From a virus, in the IMG/VR virus record IMGVR_UViG_3300032579_000010, positions 1-64,000 of that record: 64,000 bases of DNA; one strand, written 5' to 3'. The notes below the pieces were generated by a model that worked only from the letters and a program-made list of their open reading frames with translations, had not been told where the DNA came from and ran no database searches. The position numbers and the translations under genes were made by a program. Of this stretch, positions 1 through 7,252 are shown piece after piece; position 1 is the first letter of the stretch, and each line of letters starts with the position of its first letter.

Positions 1-148
1 TGAGTGGCGTATGTTTGGTGACACTAAGCCCAACGCTTATGTGGACTGTTGGAACCTACGGACGCTCGATACCCTTATGGCGCTTCATAAGCCAGACGAC
101 AATAGTGAGGAACTGTTGCGAGAAATGCTGAGCGCCGAGTTAATCTAG
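1..148 (+). CDS. C-terminal end of an unidentified protein (partial)
   Basis: An open frame entering from the left edge (reading from base 2) gives about 48 codons ending in TAG at 146-148. The peptide ends ...REMLSAELI. I do not recognise it. Its codon use looks like that of the other genes, and it is convergent with the helicase gene: the two stop codons overlap in the palindrome CTAG, so the genes meet tail to tail with no spacer. The family cannot be judged from so short a remnant. Confidence 0.55.
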   Translation, partial: EWRMFGDTKPNAYVDCWNLRTLDTLMALHKPDDNSEELLREMLSAELI

Positions 149-2607
149 TCAGCGTTGTTCAAGCCACGCTCGGCTAGGGCGACAATCAAGTCACCAACAA
201 TCGAGTTACTTTCCTCGTCGTCTGCGTCTGAACCGTCAATCGCTCGGTCAACGATAGAACGCTTTGCGTCAATCAACGACGCTATGTCCTCGTCAATGGT
301 GTTCGCCGTGAGCATTAACCACGCCGTTACTGAGTCTTTTTGACCAATACGGTGGCAACGGTCTGCGCCTTGCTCCATGTCGCTCGGTGTCCAACCTTGT
401 TCTAGGAATAGAACATCACTTGCTGCGGTCAATGTCAAACCAACACCGGCGGCTTTAATGTTGCAAGCAATAACCTTTTGGTTGTCGTCAGTTTGGAATA
501 AGTCCACGGCTTCTTGTCGCTTCTCTGCGGTAATGCCACCTTGTATTTTGACGTTGTTGCTGAATCGCTCGGCAACTTCGTCTACGACTGAGCGGTGCCA
601 ACCAAAGATAACGAGTTTCTTGTCGTTATCAAGAAAGTCCTTAATCCATTGTTCAGCGACTTTCATCTTGGCTCGTGCGGCGATTTGCTTCAGTGTGCTG
701 ATTGCCACGAGTTGTTCTGCCGCTCGTGCTCGCAGTGCTTTACGCCACGCTTCGTTCTCGGCTTCCTTGCTGGTTGCTCCTGACTCCAATGCCAACTGCA
801 TAGCCAGTTCAGACAGATAACGAACAATGTCGGCTTCTGCCTCTTTGTATTCCTTCATTATCTTGGGGTCGCCTTCGACAATGACTGGTGACCAACGCTT
901 CGGTGGCAGTTCGGTAAGTACGTCAGTCTTGCGACGACGAACGTAACACGAGGCTCGTAGTTTTCTGTTGAGGGCGGCGAGGTTACGGTTGGTTGGGTTG
1001 CCATACGCATTACGGAACTTGGTTGCTCCACCAAAATCCTCAAGGCGTTTAATGACACGCAACTGGGTCATAATCTCGGTTGGGCGATTGACGATTGGTG
1101 TTCCTGATAGGCAGACACGAATACCGCCCTTCACCACTTTGTCGCTCAACTGAATACAGGCTTTGCTTCGTTGCGCCGCACCGTTCTTGATGTAGTGGCT
1201 TTCGTCAAGGACTAATCCTTTGATTGGCGGAAACTTCTCAACCCAGTGAGAAAGAATGTCGTAGTTCACGACGTAGAAATCAGCGTCAGGCATATTGCCA
1301 CTCGTGCCAGTAAGAACAGCAACCTTGACGTTGGGAATCCATTGTTCCGCTTCACGCTTCCAGTTCAGTTTGAGTGAGGCTGGACATACAAGAACAGCAG
1401 GGAACGCTTTAGCGGCGGCGATAGTGCCGAGTCCTTGGCTGGTCTTGCCCAATCCCATTTCGTCGCCAATCAGCACTCCGCCTTCTACGTCACGAGCACG
1501 AACCCACTCGCCGTCTATGTACTCAAAACCCATTGCTTGCATAGCGTAAGCAACGCCAGCACGTTGGAAAGGAAACAGTTTGAACTTGTCGCTACCAAAG
1601 TTAGGTATGGTGATGTTTGCGTCGTGAGCGGCGCTTGCCTCAACAATGTCGCTAACGATAGATGCCCTGTCAAGTAGCAGTTGCGCTTGTGGGGCAATCT
1701 CAGCGTCGTATCTCTGTATAAACTCAATGACTTCAGCAACGGACTCAAGTGGAACAATCCACGCCTTTGACAACGGCTCCCATTGACTGCCGGGGATTTG
1801 TCGAACGGTCTTTAGAAGTTCGTCGTCGTAGTTAAACCGTAGGGCGAAGTTCTCGCCTGACGCACCGACCTTGGGATTAAGTTTGATTTCGTAGTCACGC
1901 AGACGCTTCACGTCATTAGTGAGGAAAATGTTGTACTGAGTGGCGAGTTGCTTAACGAGAGATACCGCTTCTTTAGGAATAATCCACTCACGCCACTCTG
2001 GCTCCCAACGTCGCCCCGGTATTGTGCGAATAGCGTCGAGCAACGCAGGGTTGTAGTCGAACTTAATGTGGATACCGTCTTTTTCCAAAGAGGCAGTGCC
2101 AATGTAATCAGCAGAAGTTGTTGCTGGCGTTGTTGAGAGTAACGCTTGCGCTCGCTCTGATACGCCAATACTGTTGGCTTTTGCCCAACTAAGGACTGAG
2201 CCGTATTTGCTAACGGCTACTTGCCAACCTTTGAGGTCACGGTTCCACGTTGCGCCCAAGGCTTGCTTGGGATAGGCAGTATCGCCGTATGGCAAGAACA
2301 CCATAACCTTGCCGTTGCGAACGTCAATGGCACGAACACCACGGTTCAGTGCTTTTTTGACTTCCTTGGGTTCCTTAATGTCGTCATAGACAATGCCTTG
2401 CATACCAAGTTGTAGTCGGTACTTAAACAGCATTTCCCACGCTTCACGCTGGGTTGCTAAATCCCACGCTTCGGGCGGAATACTTGCGAGTTGTTTGCCA
2501 AACTTGCTGTCGGTGCCATTAAAACCAGCGCCGTCTTGCGTCTGTGCGCCGTCGCACATACCTGCGAGTGTTTGAACGGCTTTGTAGAGCAACGGGTCAG
2601 TAGGCAT
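145..2607 (-). CDS. SNF2-family (SMARCAL1-like) DNA helicase with HARP-like repeats
   Basis: A superfamily 2 ATPase of 820 aa. The N-terminal part has three similar segments (about residues 112-132, 192-211 and 267-286; core IPGxxWEPxxxxWIIP), which look like the HARP repeats of SMARCAL1-type annealing helicases. The ATPase core has a Walker A motif, GDEMGLGKT, from residue 381 and a DESH box at 468-471. The C-terminal helicase lobe ends with the SNF2 motif VI signature CHRIGQKD. SMARCAL1 relatives remodel forked or branched DNA; in phages they are assumed to act in replication or recombination. Here the gene stands last in the minus-strand replication block, upstream of nothing else in the window. 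Family assignment is firm; the exact role is inferred. Confidence 0.93.
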   Translation of the reverse strand: MPTDPLLYKAVQTLAGMCDGAQTQDGAGFNGTDSKFGKQLASIPPEAWDLATQREAWEMLFKYRLQLGMQGIVYDDIKEPKEVKKALNRGVRAIDVRNGKVMVFLPYGDTAYPKQALGATWNRDLKGWQVAVSKYGSVLSWAKANSIGVSERAQALLSTTPATTSADYIGTASLEKDGIHIKFDYNPALLDAIRTIPGRRWEPEWREWIIPKEAVSLVKQLATQYNIFLTNDVKRLRDYEIKLNPKVGASGENFALRFNYDDELLKTVRQIPGSQWEPLSKAWIVPLESVAEVIEFIQRYDAEIAPQAQLLLDRASIVSDIVEASAAHDANITIPNFGSDKFKLFPFQRAGVAYAMQAMGFEYIDGEWVRARDVEGGVLIGDEMGLGKTSQGLGTIAAAKAFPAVLVCPASLKLNWKREAEQWIPNVKVAVLTGTSGNMPDADFYVVNYDILSHWVEKFPPIKGLVLDESHYIKNGAAQRSKACIQLSDKVVKGGIRVCLSGTPIVNRPTEIMTQLRVIKRLEDFGGATKFRNAYGNPTNRNLAALNRKLRASCYVRRRKTDVLTELPPKRWSPVIVEGDPKIMKEYKEAEADIVRYLSELAMQLALESGATSKEAENEAWRKALRARAAEQLVAISTLKQIAARAKMKVAEQWIKDFLDNDKKLVIFGWHRSVVDEVAERFSNNVKIQGGITAEKRQEAVDLFQTDDNQKVIACNIKAAGVGLTLTAASDVLFLEQGWTPSDMEQGADRCHRIGQKDSVTAWLMLTANTIDEDIASLIDAKRSIVDRAIDGSDADDEESNSIVGDLIVALAERGLNNAD

Positions 2608-2650
2608 AACTATACATCAGTATAGTAAGGATAATACCTTGCAACAAGTA

Positions 2651-2914
2651 TTACTTTTCTCGGTTGTGGTGCTTGTACAAGGCTTGGTCAGTCGTCTCTG
2701 CCCACTCCGCAATCTTGCGCCAAGTCACGCCGTGCTGACGAAGGCGAGTCACGGTCTGACGACGCTCCTTGCCTAGTTCTATAACTTCCTGCTCGTGCTT
2801 GCGCATTTGACGGCAGATGTCACGGATGTGTGATAGCAGTGACGCTACTTCTGGTGAAGTGTGCTCGTCGGCAACCTTGCGCTCTGGCAGTGGGGTGATT
2901 GGTTCAATGGACAT
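2651..2914 (-). CDS. small helix-turn-helix protein
   Basis: An 87-residue, highly charged protein. Residues about 30-60 form a predicted coiled or helical segment rich in Lys, Glu and Arg. The C-terminal third (LRQHGVTWRKIAEWAETTDQ) has the shape of a helix-turn-helix of the resolvase/sigma-region-4 kind. It could be a DNA-binding regulator of the early genes. A TAGGAGA Shine-Dalgarno sequence lies before the ATG, and the start overlaps the end of the small gene at 2904-3050. No close family is recognised. Confidence 0.7.
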   Translation of the reverse strand: MSIEPITPLPERKVADEHTSPEVASLLSHIRDICRQMRKHEQEVIELGKERRQTVTRLRQHGVTWRKIAEWAETTDQALYKHHNREK

Positions 2915-3050
2915 TGTTTTCTCCTAATGGTTCATCAAGTGTAGTGGGGTTAGTGATTAAGTCGCCAGTCGCAGTTTTCACCATACGGTCTTGCGATGAC
3001 GGATGACGACGGGTTGCTTCTAATAGTTCCGAATCGGCATCACGAGTCAT
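2904..3050 (-). CDS. small hypothetical protein (48 aa)
   Basis: A short frame starting MTRDADSELLEATRR and ending ...GENNVH, 48 aa, hydrophilic. Its stop codon lies inside the start of the next gene (2914), an overlap of 11 bases, which is the same dense packing as elsewhere in this operon. The region would otherwise be a gap of more than 300 bases. The upstream sequence TAGTAGGGTTTG resembles leader sequence before other genes in the window. No function can be assigned, and the call rests on position and packing only. Confidence 0.45.
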   Translation of the reverse strand: MTRDADSELLEATRRHPSSQDRMVKTATGDLITNPTTLDEPLGENNVH

Positions 3051-3108
3051 AGACAAACCCTACTACAAGGTATTGGGGTTGCGTAAGGCTTGTCTAGTGG
3101 TGGAAAGT

Positions 3109-3207
3109 TTAGAAGTGACGCATTAAAACGGCGATAAGTACAGCCGAAATCTGCCCTAAAACAAACAGGACGAGATTGTGGTCTTCAGGGGCAACAGGTG
3201 ACTTCAC
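3109..3207 (-). CDS. very small single-pass membrane protein (32 aa)
   Basis: A GTG start with a well-placed AGGAG Shine-Dalgarno sequence (8 bases upstream) opens a 32-codon frame. After a short polar N-terminus (KSPVAPEDHN) comes one hydrophobic helix, LVLFVLGQISAVLIAVLM, and then RHF. This is the plan of a phage membrane micropeptide. It sits between the RusA-like gene and the 48-aa gene, on the same strand. A role in membrane effects such as holin, antiholin or superinfection exclusion is possible but unsupported. Confidence 0.55.
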   Translation of the reverse strand: MKSPVAPEDHNLVLFVLGQISAVLIAVLMRHF

Positions 3208-3243
3208 GGCGACACTCCTAGTCAGTCTGTAGTTTTCACTACC

Positions 3244-3609
3244 CTACGATTTTATCTCACTAATCGTGATTTCTAGTGCGTCACGTCCGTACTGAGGCGC
3301 AAGGAAAGTTAGTTTCAACACGATTCCAGCATGGTCGTCAATCAAAACGCCAGCATCAACCAAGCCGTCAATGGCTGCTTTGACTTGAGGGAAACACGCA
3401 CCAACATCTTGGCGGTAGCGAGCGTTCATAACGTAGGGCTGAACGACAACTTCGATTTGTTCCATTCGTGGCACCATTGCTTCTTGTGCCAACTCGCAAA
3501 AGGCGGCTCGCCACTCTTTCACCACTTTGGCTCGAACCATGTGATGAACGGTGCGCTCTTTGTTTAGCGTGAAGTCAGGGCGGTGCTCGTAGGTGAGCGT
3601 GTAGGTCAT
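3244..3609 (-). CDS. RusA-like Holliday junction resolvase family protein
   Basis: 121 aa. The central and C-terminal part, with QVKAAIDGLVDAGVLIDDHA, closely follows the pattern of the RusA-like proteins common in actinophages, where this stretch carries the acidic metal-binding residues. RusA enzymes are dimeric Mg-dependent nucleases that resolve four-way DNA junctions made during replication and recombination. Length fits the family (about 120 aa). The usual DxxN part is altered (QDVGACFP in place of RDPANWSP), so activity is not certain. The gene overlaps the proteasome-like gene upstream by four bases (ATGA). Confidence 0.72.
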   Translation of the reverse strand: MTYTLTYEHRPDFTLNKERTVHHMVRAKVVKEWRAAFCELAQEAMVPRMEQIEVVVQPYVMNARYRQDVGACFPQVKAAIDGLVDAGVLIDDHAGIVLKLTFLAPQYGRDALEITISEIKS

Positions 3610-4097
3610 AGAGAAAGTATCTTGAATGGTGGTCGTGCCATCAAGCCGTGCGTCGAGGCAGATTTCAGTGCGGTAGTTAATCGTTCTCTTGGCGTAATGG
3701 TCGTGCCTTCGAGGGCAAACAACGCACCAAGGGCAATCGCTTCTCCTGCGCCGACAGAACCATAGTTCTCACGACATTTCACCACGGCAAAGTCATCAGT
3801 GATGTAATAAATGCCGGTTGTATTGACGACGAGTAGTTCTGCGCCCCATTCTTCTGGAACATTGTTTCGGGCTTCCCAAACTGACGAAAGGTGGTCACGG
3901 AGTGCGTAGGGGTCGCCAATGCCACATTCCTTGGCGATTTCACCTTGGCGGAACGAACCAGCGATTCCAACTAAAGAATCTTCTGATTTCCAAACTTTAG
4001 CGTCAGAGGCAATGGTGACAGTATCGGACGAGAAGGCACCTGAGTCGCCCCCAATCCACGCACTTCTCTTGTCGAACCAACCAACTATGACCGTCAT
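3606..4097 (-). CDS. phage proteasome beta/HslV-like N-terminal nucleophile protein
   Basis: 163 aa. Immediately after Met1 comes Thr (MTVIVGW). In mature numbering from that Thr, an Asp in GGDS falls at position 17 and a Lys in SDAK at position 33: the Thr1/Asp17/Lys33 catalytic set of proteasome beta subunits and HslV. GIAGSF and GSVGAGEAIALGAL match further family signatures. Predicted activity is threonine peptidase, acting in the cytoplasm or during virion maturation. There is no propeptide, so Met removal alone would expose the nucleophile, as in HslV. An 8-bp hairpin (4099-4118) ends two bases before the ATG. No partner ATPase is seen in the window. Confidence 0.75.
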   Translation of the reverse strand: MTVIVGWFDKRSAWIGGDSGAFSSDTVTIASDAKVWKSEDSLVGIAGSFRQGEIAKECGIGDPYALRDHLSSVWEARNNVPEEWGAELLVVNTTGIYYITDDFAVVKCRENYGSVGAGEAIALGALFALEGTTITPRERLTTALKSASTHGLMARPPFKILSL

Positions 4098-4098
4098 A

Positions 4099-4118
4099 AC
4101 CCCTAGCCTACTAGGGGT
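4099..4118 (-). promoter_or_regulatory. stem-loop abutting the start of the proteasome-like gene
   Basis: A perfect 8-bp inverted repeat, ACCCCTAG / CTAGGGGT, with a four-base loop. On the minus strand its 3' arm ends two bases before the ATG at 4097 and contains the only purine-rich stretch that could act as Shine-Dalgarno sequence. No T-tract follows, so a classical intrinsic terminator is unlikely. It may limit translation of the gene or be a protein-binding operator. Confidence 0.5.
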
Positions 4119-4134
4119 ATTTCAGTAGCCTGAT

Positions 4135-4329
4135 TTAGTTAGCAGGCGTGTCGTTTGCGCTGGCTTCGATTTGCGCAATCGTTGGTCCGTCGCCCAGCCC
4201 ACCCTTGGCGATGCTGTTGATTGAGCCATCGTTGTTGTGAGTGTGACTCGAATACTCAATGTATAAAAATACAACAGTGGCGAGAATAGCAAGCCACGAG
4301 ACACAGAGGATAATGGCGAAATAGGTCAT
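4135..4329 (-). CDS. small membrane protein (64 aa)
   Basis: The N-terminus MTYFAIILCVSWLAILATVVFLYIEY forms one strong transmembrane helix. A 38-residue polar tail follows (SSHTHNNDGS...ANDTPAN). It could equally be a cleavable signal sequence, but no clear signal-peptidase site is seen. It sits between the proteasome-like gene and the 75-aa gene in the same operon. Function unknown. Confidence 0.6.
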   Translation of the reverse strand: MTYFAIILCVSWLAILATVVFLYIEYSSHTHNNDGSINSIAKGGLGDGPTIAQIEASANDTPAN

Positions 4330-4347
4330 AGCGAAATACTACACCCA

Positions 4348-4575
4348 CTATTTCACTGGCTTGTTTTTCTTGATTTCCTCGTGCACTACCGACGGGTACT
4401 TGTAGTCAGGATTTTCCTCGTGGGCAATCATCAGTTCGCCAGCGTACTCTTGGTTTTGACTACGCATCATGTAACCGCAAGGACAGCGAACCTCGAACAT
4501 ATTGCCGAACATTGGAGATTTGTAAGTGACAACCTCGGTGAGGTGTTTGGCTGACGCTGGCTTCTTGGTCGCCAT
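4348..4575 (-). CDS. hypothetical protein with CPCG motif
   Basis: 75 aa, basic. It has a CPCGY motif around residue 32 and no second Cys pair, so any metal site would be incomplete or need another ligand (a His follows at about residue 51). The start codon overlaps the stop of the permuted papain-fold gene by one base (TAATG). The N-terminus is Lys/Ala-rich (ATKKPASAK). Small CxCG-type phage proteins of this size are common and mostly uncharacterised. Confidence 0.6.
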   Translation of the reverse strand: MATKKPASAKHLTEVVTYKSPMFGNMFEVRCPCGYMMRSQNQEYAGELMIAHEENPDYKYPSVVHEEIKKNKPVK

Positions 4576-5132
4576 TAGACGGCAAGCCCAAGTTGCTTGG
4601 AGTGCTCAAGGAACAGGTTGGTCGGCGTTACGTCGTAGATACTGCCCCACGACTTCAACATTCCACCAAAGCGCAACGCTTCGCCTGATACGGCACTGCA
4701 CACCCAAGTTAAGTTTCGGCGGAACTCGATGAACCAGTCTGGGGAGAGAATGTCTATGGCAATGCACAGAATACTCAAAATCCCATAAGGGTCGCCTACT
4801 TGCTCTAAGGCAAAGCGAACAATGTCCTCACGTCGCCATGACTCGTGCGCTGGCAAAACGTCAATCAGGTACGCACCAACCATTACGTCGGCAAATGAAC
4901 TCACGATTACACCACGCAACGTTGCCTGAACAACCTTGATGTCGTCGTAAGTGTCACCTGCTTCGATAACAGTGAAGGCGTGGTTGTACTTGCCGTTGCG
5001 CCACTTTAACTTTTCACCAACACGAATCAAAAAGCCCATAAAACCAGTCGTTCGTGCGTAGCCGGTATCGCCAGCCTTTATTTCACTAGGTTGTAGGTTG
5101 ACGACACAAGGTGGTCGGTCTTTCTTTGACAT
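4575..5132 (-). CDS. permuted papain-fold (NlpC/P60, YiiX/YebB-like) hydrolase
   Basis: 185 aa. The sequence follows the circularly permuted NlpC/P60 plan: an N-terminal Gly-Asp segment (KAGDTGYARTTG), then the putative catalytic His (YNHAFTVIEAG, His51), a GDPYGILSI helix typical of this family near residue 113, and a putative catalytic Cys in WVCSAVS (Cys145). Members cleave amide bonds in cell-wall peptides or lipids. In this phage it could help lysis or entry, or act on host targets. No classical endolysin is seen in the window, which makes a lysis role worth considering, but its place among replication genes speaks against a simple lysin. Confidence 0.62.
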   Translation of the reverse strand: MSKKDRPPCVVNLQPSEIKAGDTGYARTTGFMGFLIRVGEKLKWRNGKYNHAFTVIEAGDTYDDIKVVQATLRGVIVSSFADVMVGAYLIDVLPAHESWRREDIVRFALEQVGDPYGILSILCIAIDILSPDWFIEFRRNLTWVCSAVSGEALRFGGMLKSWGSIYDVTPTNLFLEHSKQLGLAV

Positions 5133-5591
5133 TTACGCCTCCCAAGCGTGTTTGGTAAGTCCAAGTTCATGCGCCTTGGTTGGGTTGTCCTCAATCCAAG
5201 AGTTGTGGTGATTACAGGCTAGCAAGATACCACTCATGTCTAGCAAGTTTGCGTCGGTGCGTCCTGCTCGTGCCCGTGACAAGATTTCGTGACCGTTGAC
5301 AGCGCCGAAACAAGTCGTTCCGATTACGTCGCCAATCTGACACTTCCACAGTTCACGCTTGCCAAAGTGAGCAATCATCGCTTCCTTGCGTTGCTTGTTC
5401 ACTTCTTTGCGTTTTTCACTAACTTGCTTCAGTGGCTTGCGCTCTAACGTGCTCTCTCCTTGCTTCAACGGCGTTCGCTTGAGCGTTGATTCGCCCTGCT
5501 TGAGTGGTGTTCGCTTCAGTTGGCTATCGCCACGCTTTAACGGTGTGCGCTTAAGTTGGCTCGTGCCTCGCTTCAGTGGCGTTCTCTTCAC
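5133..5591 (-). CDS. HNH-type nuclease-like protein with basic N-terminal repeats
   Basis: 152 aa, GTG start directly after the stop of the small gene upstream. Residues 2-55 consist of five tandem copies of a 12-residue unit (core KRTPLKRG or KRTPLKQG; 36 bp in the DNA), strongly basic and probably DNA-binding. The C-terminal part has C84, C94, GHE at 100-102 and CNHHNSW at 126-132, which fits an HNH fold with zinc-like Cys ligands. Phage HNH proteins of this kind (KRTPLKR starts are common) nick DNA in recombination or packaging, or are homing enzymes. It lies inside the replication block rather than beside a terminase. Confidence 0.75.
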   Translation of the reverse strand: MKRTPLKRGTSQLKRTPLKRGDSQLKRTPLKQGESTLKRTPLKQGESTLERKPLKQVSEKRKEVNKQRKEAMIAHFGKRELWKCQIGDVIGTTCFGAVNGHEILSRARAGRTDANLLDMSGILLACNHHNSWIEDNPTKAHELGLTKHAWEA

Positions 5592-5687
5592 TTAATGACC
5601 GCCAAAAAGGAAGTAACCAGTGACAACGGCAACGACGATTCCCACGATGGTGATTACCGTGTCCGAGTTATTTTTGCGATAGAACAT
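5592..5687 (-). CDS. very small membrane protein (31 aa)
   Basis: ATG-started frame giving a short charged head (MFYRKNNSD), one hydrophobic helix (TVITIVGIVVAVVTGYFLF) and GGH. The stop codon TAA abuts the GTG start of the HNH gene (TAAGTG), which suggests translational coupling. The Shine-Dalgarno sequence is weak. It is the second micro-membrane protein in this operon. Function unknown. Confidence 0.45.
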   Translation of the reverse strand: MFYRKNNSDTVITIVGIVVAVVTGYFLFGGH

Positions 5688-5735
5688 TTCGTCGTCATTG
5701 TAGTCAAAGATTCTTATACGCCAACTATACCTCGG

Positions 5736-6266
5736 TTATGTCGTCTCAATGGAGATGGCTTTGTTAACGCCCTCAAGCATTGAGATTACCCTTGCGCTAG
5801 GCATTACGCCTTGTGCCGTAAGGGTTTGACGCTCGGCTCGTGCCCTCATGTTCTCGTAAGCCCGAAAGAACTGACCACGGATTACGTCTGGGTTTTCTGA
5901 CAGGCAGATTGTTACCCAGCCAAACGCATCAACGGTCTTGCGAGTTGCGCCAGTGGTTTCGTCGTCGCTGAACTTAGGCGAACCCATACGACCAACCATT
6001 CGCACTTGGTTTCTGACTTCGCCCCACGCCAAATCAGCGGTGAGTGGTGTTGTGCCAATCAGTTCGCTCGCCATTTTGCGAAGCCCTGCGACAGTCGGTG
6101 GGTATTCCTCGGACGCAATCCACGTCGCTATGGCACCACGCATTATTTCGTAGTCAATGTCCATCAACATAAACGAGTACACCTCAATGGTGTCGGCGGT
6201 GATTTTCCAGTTTGGGTAGGCGTTACCTAGCGCCGAGATTGCTTTGGTTGTTTCCTCAGGTGTCAT
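5736..6266 (-). CDS. putative replicative helicase loader
   Basis: 176 aa, mostly helical. The N-terminal half has the pattern of phage helicase loader or loader-inhibitor proteins: a conserved AYPNW near residue 16, an alternating helical segment, then WIASEEYPPTVAGLRKMA (the YPPT-x-A-x-LR signature) near residue 50. Such proteins bring the host DnaB helicase to a phage initiator at the origin. The position is right: the gene follows the replication initiator with a four-base overlap (6263-6266). The C-terminal part is not recognised. Confidence 0.6.
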   Translation of the reverse strand: MTPEETTKAISALGNAYPNWKITADTIEVYSFMLMDIDYEIMRGAIATWIASEEYPPTVAGLRKMASELIGTTPLTADLAWGEVRNQVRMVGRMGSPKFSDDETTGATRKTVDAFGWVTICLSENPDVIRGQFFRAYENMRARAERQTLTAQGVMPSARVISMLEGVNKAISIETT

Positions 6267-7084
6267 AGGACTTCTCCTTCTATGTAGATTTGTCGTGCTT
6301 GGAAGCCAGCAATGGCTCGCTCAACGTTGGACATTGGCGCAACATTTCCGAGAGCGCCGTCGGCGTAATCCTCGTAGCGTTTCTTCGTACCAAAAAAAGT
6401 TGTGGGGTGCAAAGTGAAGGTTTGCTCTTCGCCCTCACGCACCTTGGCGTAGTTGATTGTCGCTTTCAGTAGTTCTTCGAACGACACCCCCTCTTTGCGT
6501 CGTGCTGAGTAGGCACTCAAGGCACCAGCCTTGTTTAGACGACGTGGATAGTGACCCCAGATTTCCTGAAACTCTAAGGAAAACTTGTTTTCCGCAGAAG
6601 AAGTACTCTTATTCTTTGGTACTATTTCTTTTTTAGTTGATTTATTCTTTATTATGTCTACGGGTTTGCCGTCAACGGTTGAGCCGTCAACGGGTAAGCC
6701 GTTAACGGGTTTCCCGTCAACGGTAAATCCGTCACGGTGCTTCTTACTAAGGAACCAAAACCCTTGGTCGCCGTAGCCACCTATAGGCATTTCATAGACC
6801 GTTCGCTCGACTTCACCAAACGAACCAGTCTCTTGGCGTACATACGCCTTGGTGAGGTAACCGTATTCCTCAAGTTCGTCCAAAATGCGCTTGAGTTTGT
6901 CACGCCCAGCGTTGGGCGAAATCGTTGCTAGGTGCTTCATGTTCACTACCCAGTCGTCTTGGAATGAAAGCAAGGTAATCAGCAGACCTCGTGCTTCCCA
7001 CGAAAGTCGGGTGTCATTGACTGTTCGCTTGTCAATGATGTCAAAGTAGTTTCTTGACGATTCGTTAGAGCGCCTAATGCCCAT
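6263..7084 (-). CDS. replication initiator (winged-helix, RepO/DnaD-like)
   Basis: 273 aa. Residues about 1-100 look like a winged-helix replication protein of the lambda O / phage replisome-organiser type (starting IRRSNESSRNYFDIIDKRT; RDKLKRILDELEEYGYLTK is the recognition-helix and wing region). Residues about 117-145 are a low-complexity linker of five tandem 5-residue units (GFTVD, GKPVN, GLPVD, GSTVD, GKPVD), followed by a Lys/Ser-rich stretch. The C-terminal domain (FQEIWGHYPRR ... LHPTTFFG) is the helicase- or loader-binding type seen in many phage initiators. The linker DNA doubles as a candidate origin. ATG start with AAGGAG Shine-Dalgarno. Confidence 0.78.
   Translation of the reverse strand: MGIRRSNESSRNYFDIIDKRTVNDTRLSWEARGLLITLLSFQDDWVVNMKHLATISPNAGRDKLKRILDELEEYGYLTKAYVRQETGSFGEVERTVYEMPIGGYGDQGFWFLSKKHRDGFTVDGKPVNGLPVDGSTVDGKPVDIIKNKSTKKEIVPKNKSTSSAENKFSLEFQEIWGHYPRRLNKAGALSAYSARRKEGVSFEELLKATINYAKVREGEEQTFTLHPTTFFGTKKRYEDYADGALGNVAPMSNVERAIAGFQARQIYIEGEVL
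6590..6740. other. candidate replication origin inside the initiator gene
   Basis: Five copies of a 10-bp near-palindrome (CCGTCAACGG; one copy, CCGTTAACGG, is a perfect palindrome) start at 6669, 6684, 6699, 6714 and 6729, an exact 15-bp period. A degenerate sixth copy lies in phase at 6654. Beside them, 6601-6660 is very AT-rich (about 22% G+C by hand count). Iterons next to an AT-rich unwinding element inside the initiator gene is the lambda O arrangement. No origin activity can be shown from sequence. Confidence 0.6.
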
Positions 7085-7252
7085 TTTGCTCCTTCACTAG
7101 GTAGAGCACACTACACACTTTTCTCGGCTCAAACAAGCCACCCAAAAAAACTTTGTGTCGTAATGGACACGGGTTGAGTGGTCGTGCTAAAGTCGTCGGT
7201 GACGATAACGGTTCCGATTGCGATAGCAAAGGACAAACAGAAAGGTGAACCA
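7085..7252. promoter_or_regulatory. divergent intergenic region between replication and recombination blocks
   Basis: 168 bases separate the divergently transcribed initiator (minus) and Sak4-like (plus) genes, so promoters for both directions are expected here. I see an AAGGAG Shine-Dalgarno before the initiator ATG and AAAGGTG before the plus-strand ATG at 7253, but no convincing pair of -35/-10 boxes at standard spacing. A poly-A run lies at 7143-7151. Confidence 0.4.

Noticed and set aside
7178-7252. Longer N-terminus of the Sak4-like protein from a GTG at 7178
   Set aside because: No Shine-Dalgarno at 7178, the extra residues are unlike the family, and ATG 7253 has a good Shine-Dalgarno sequence.
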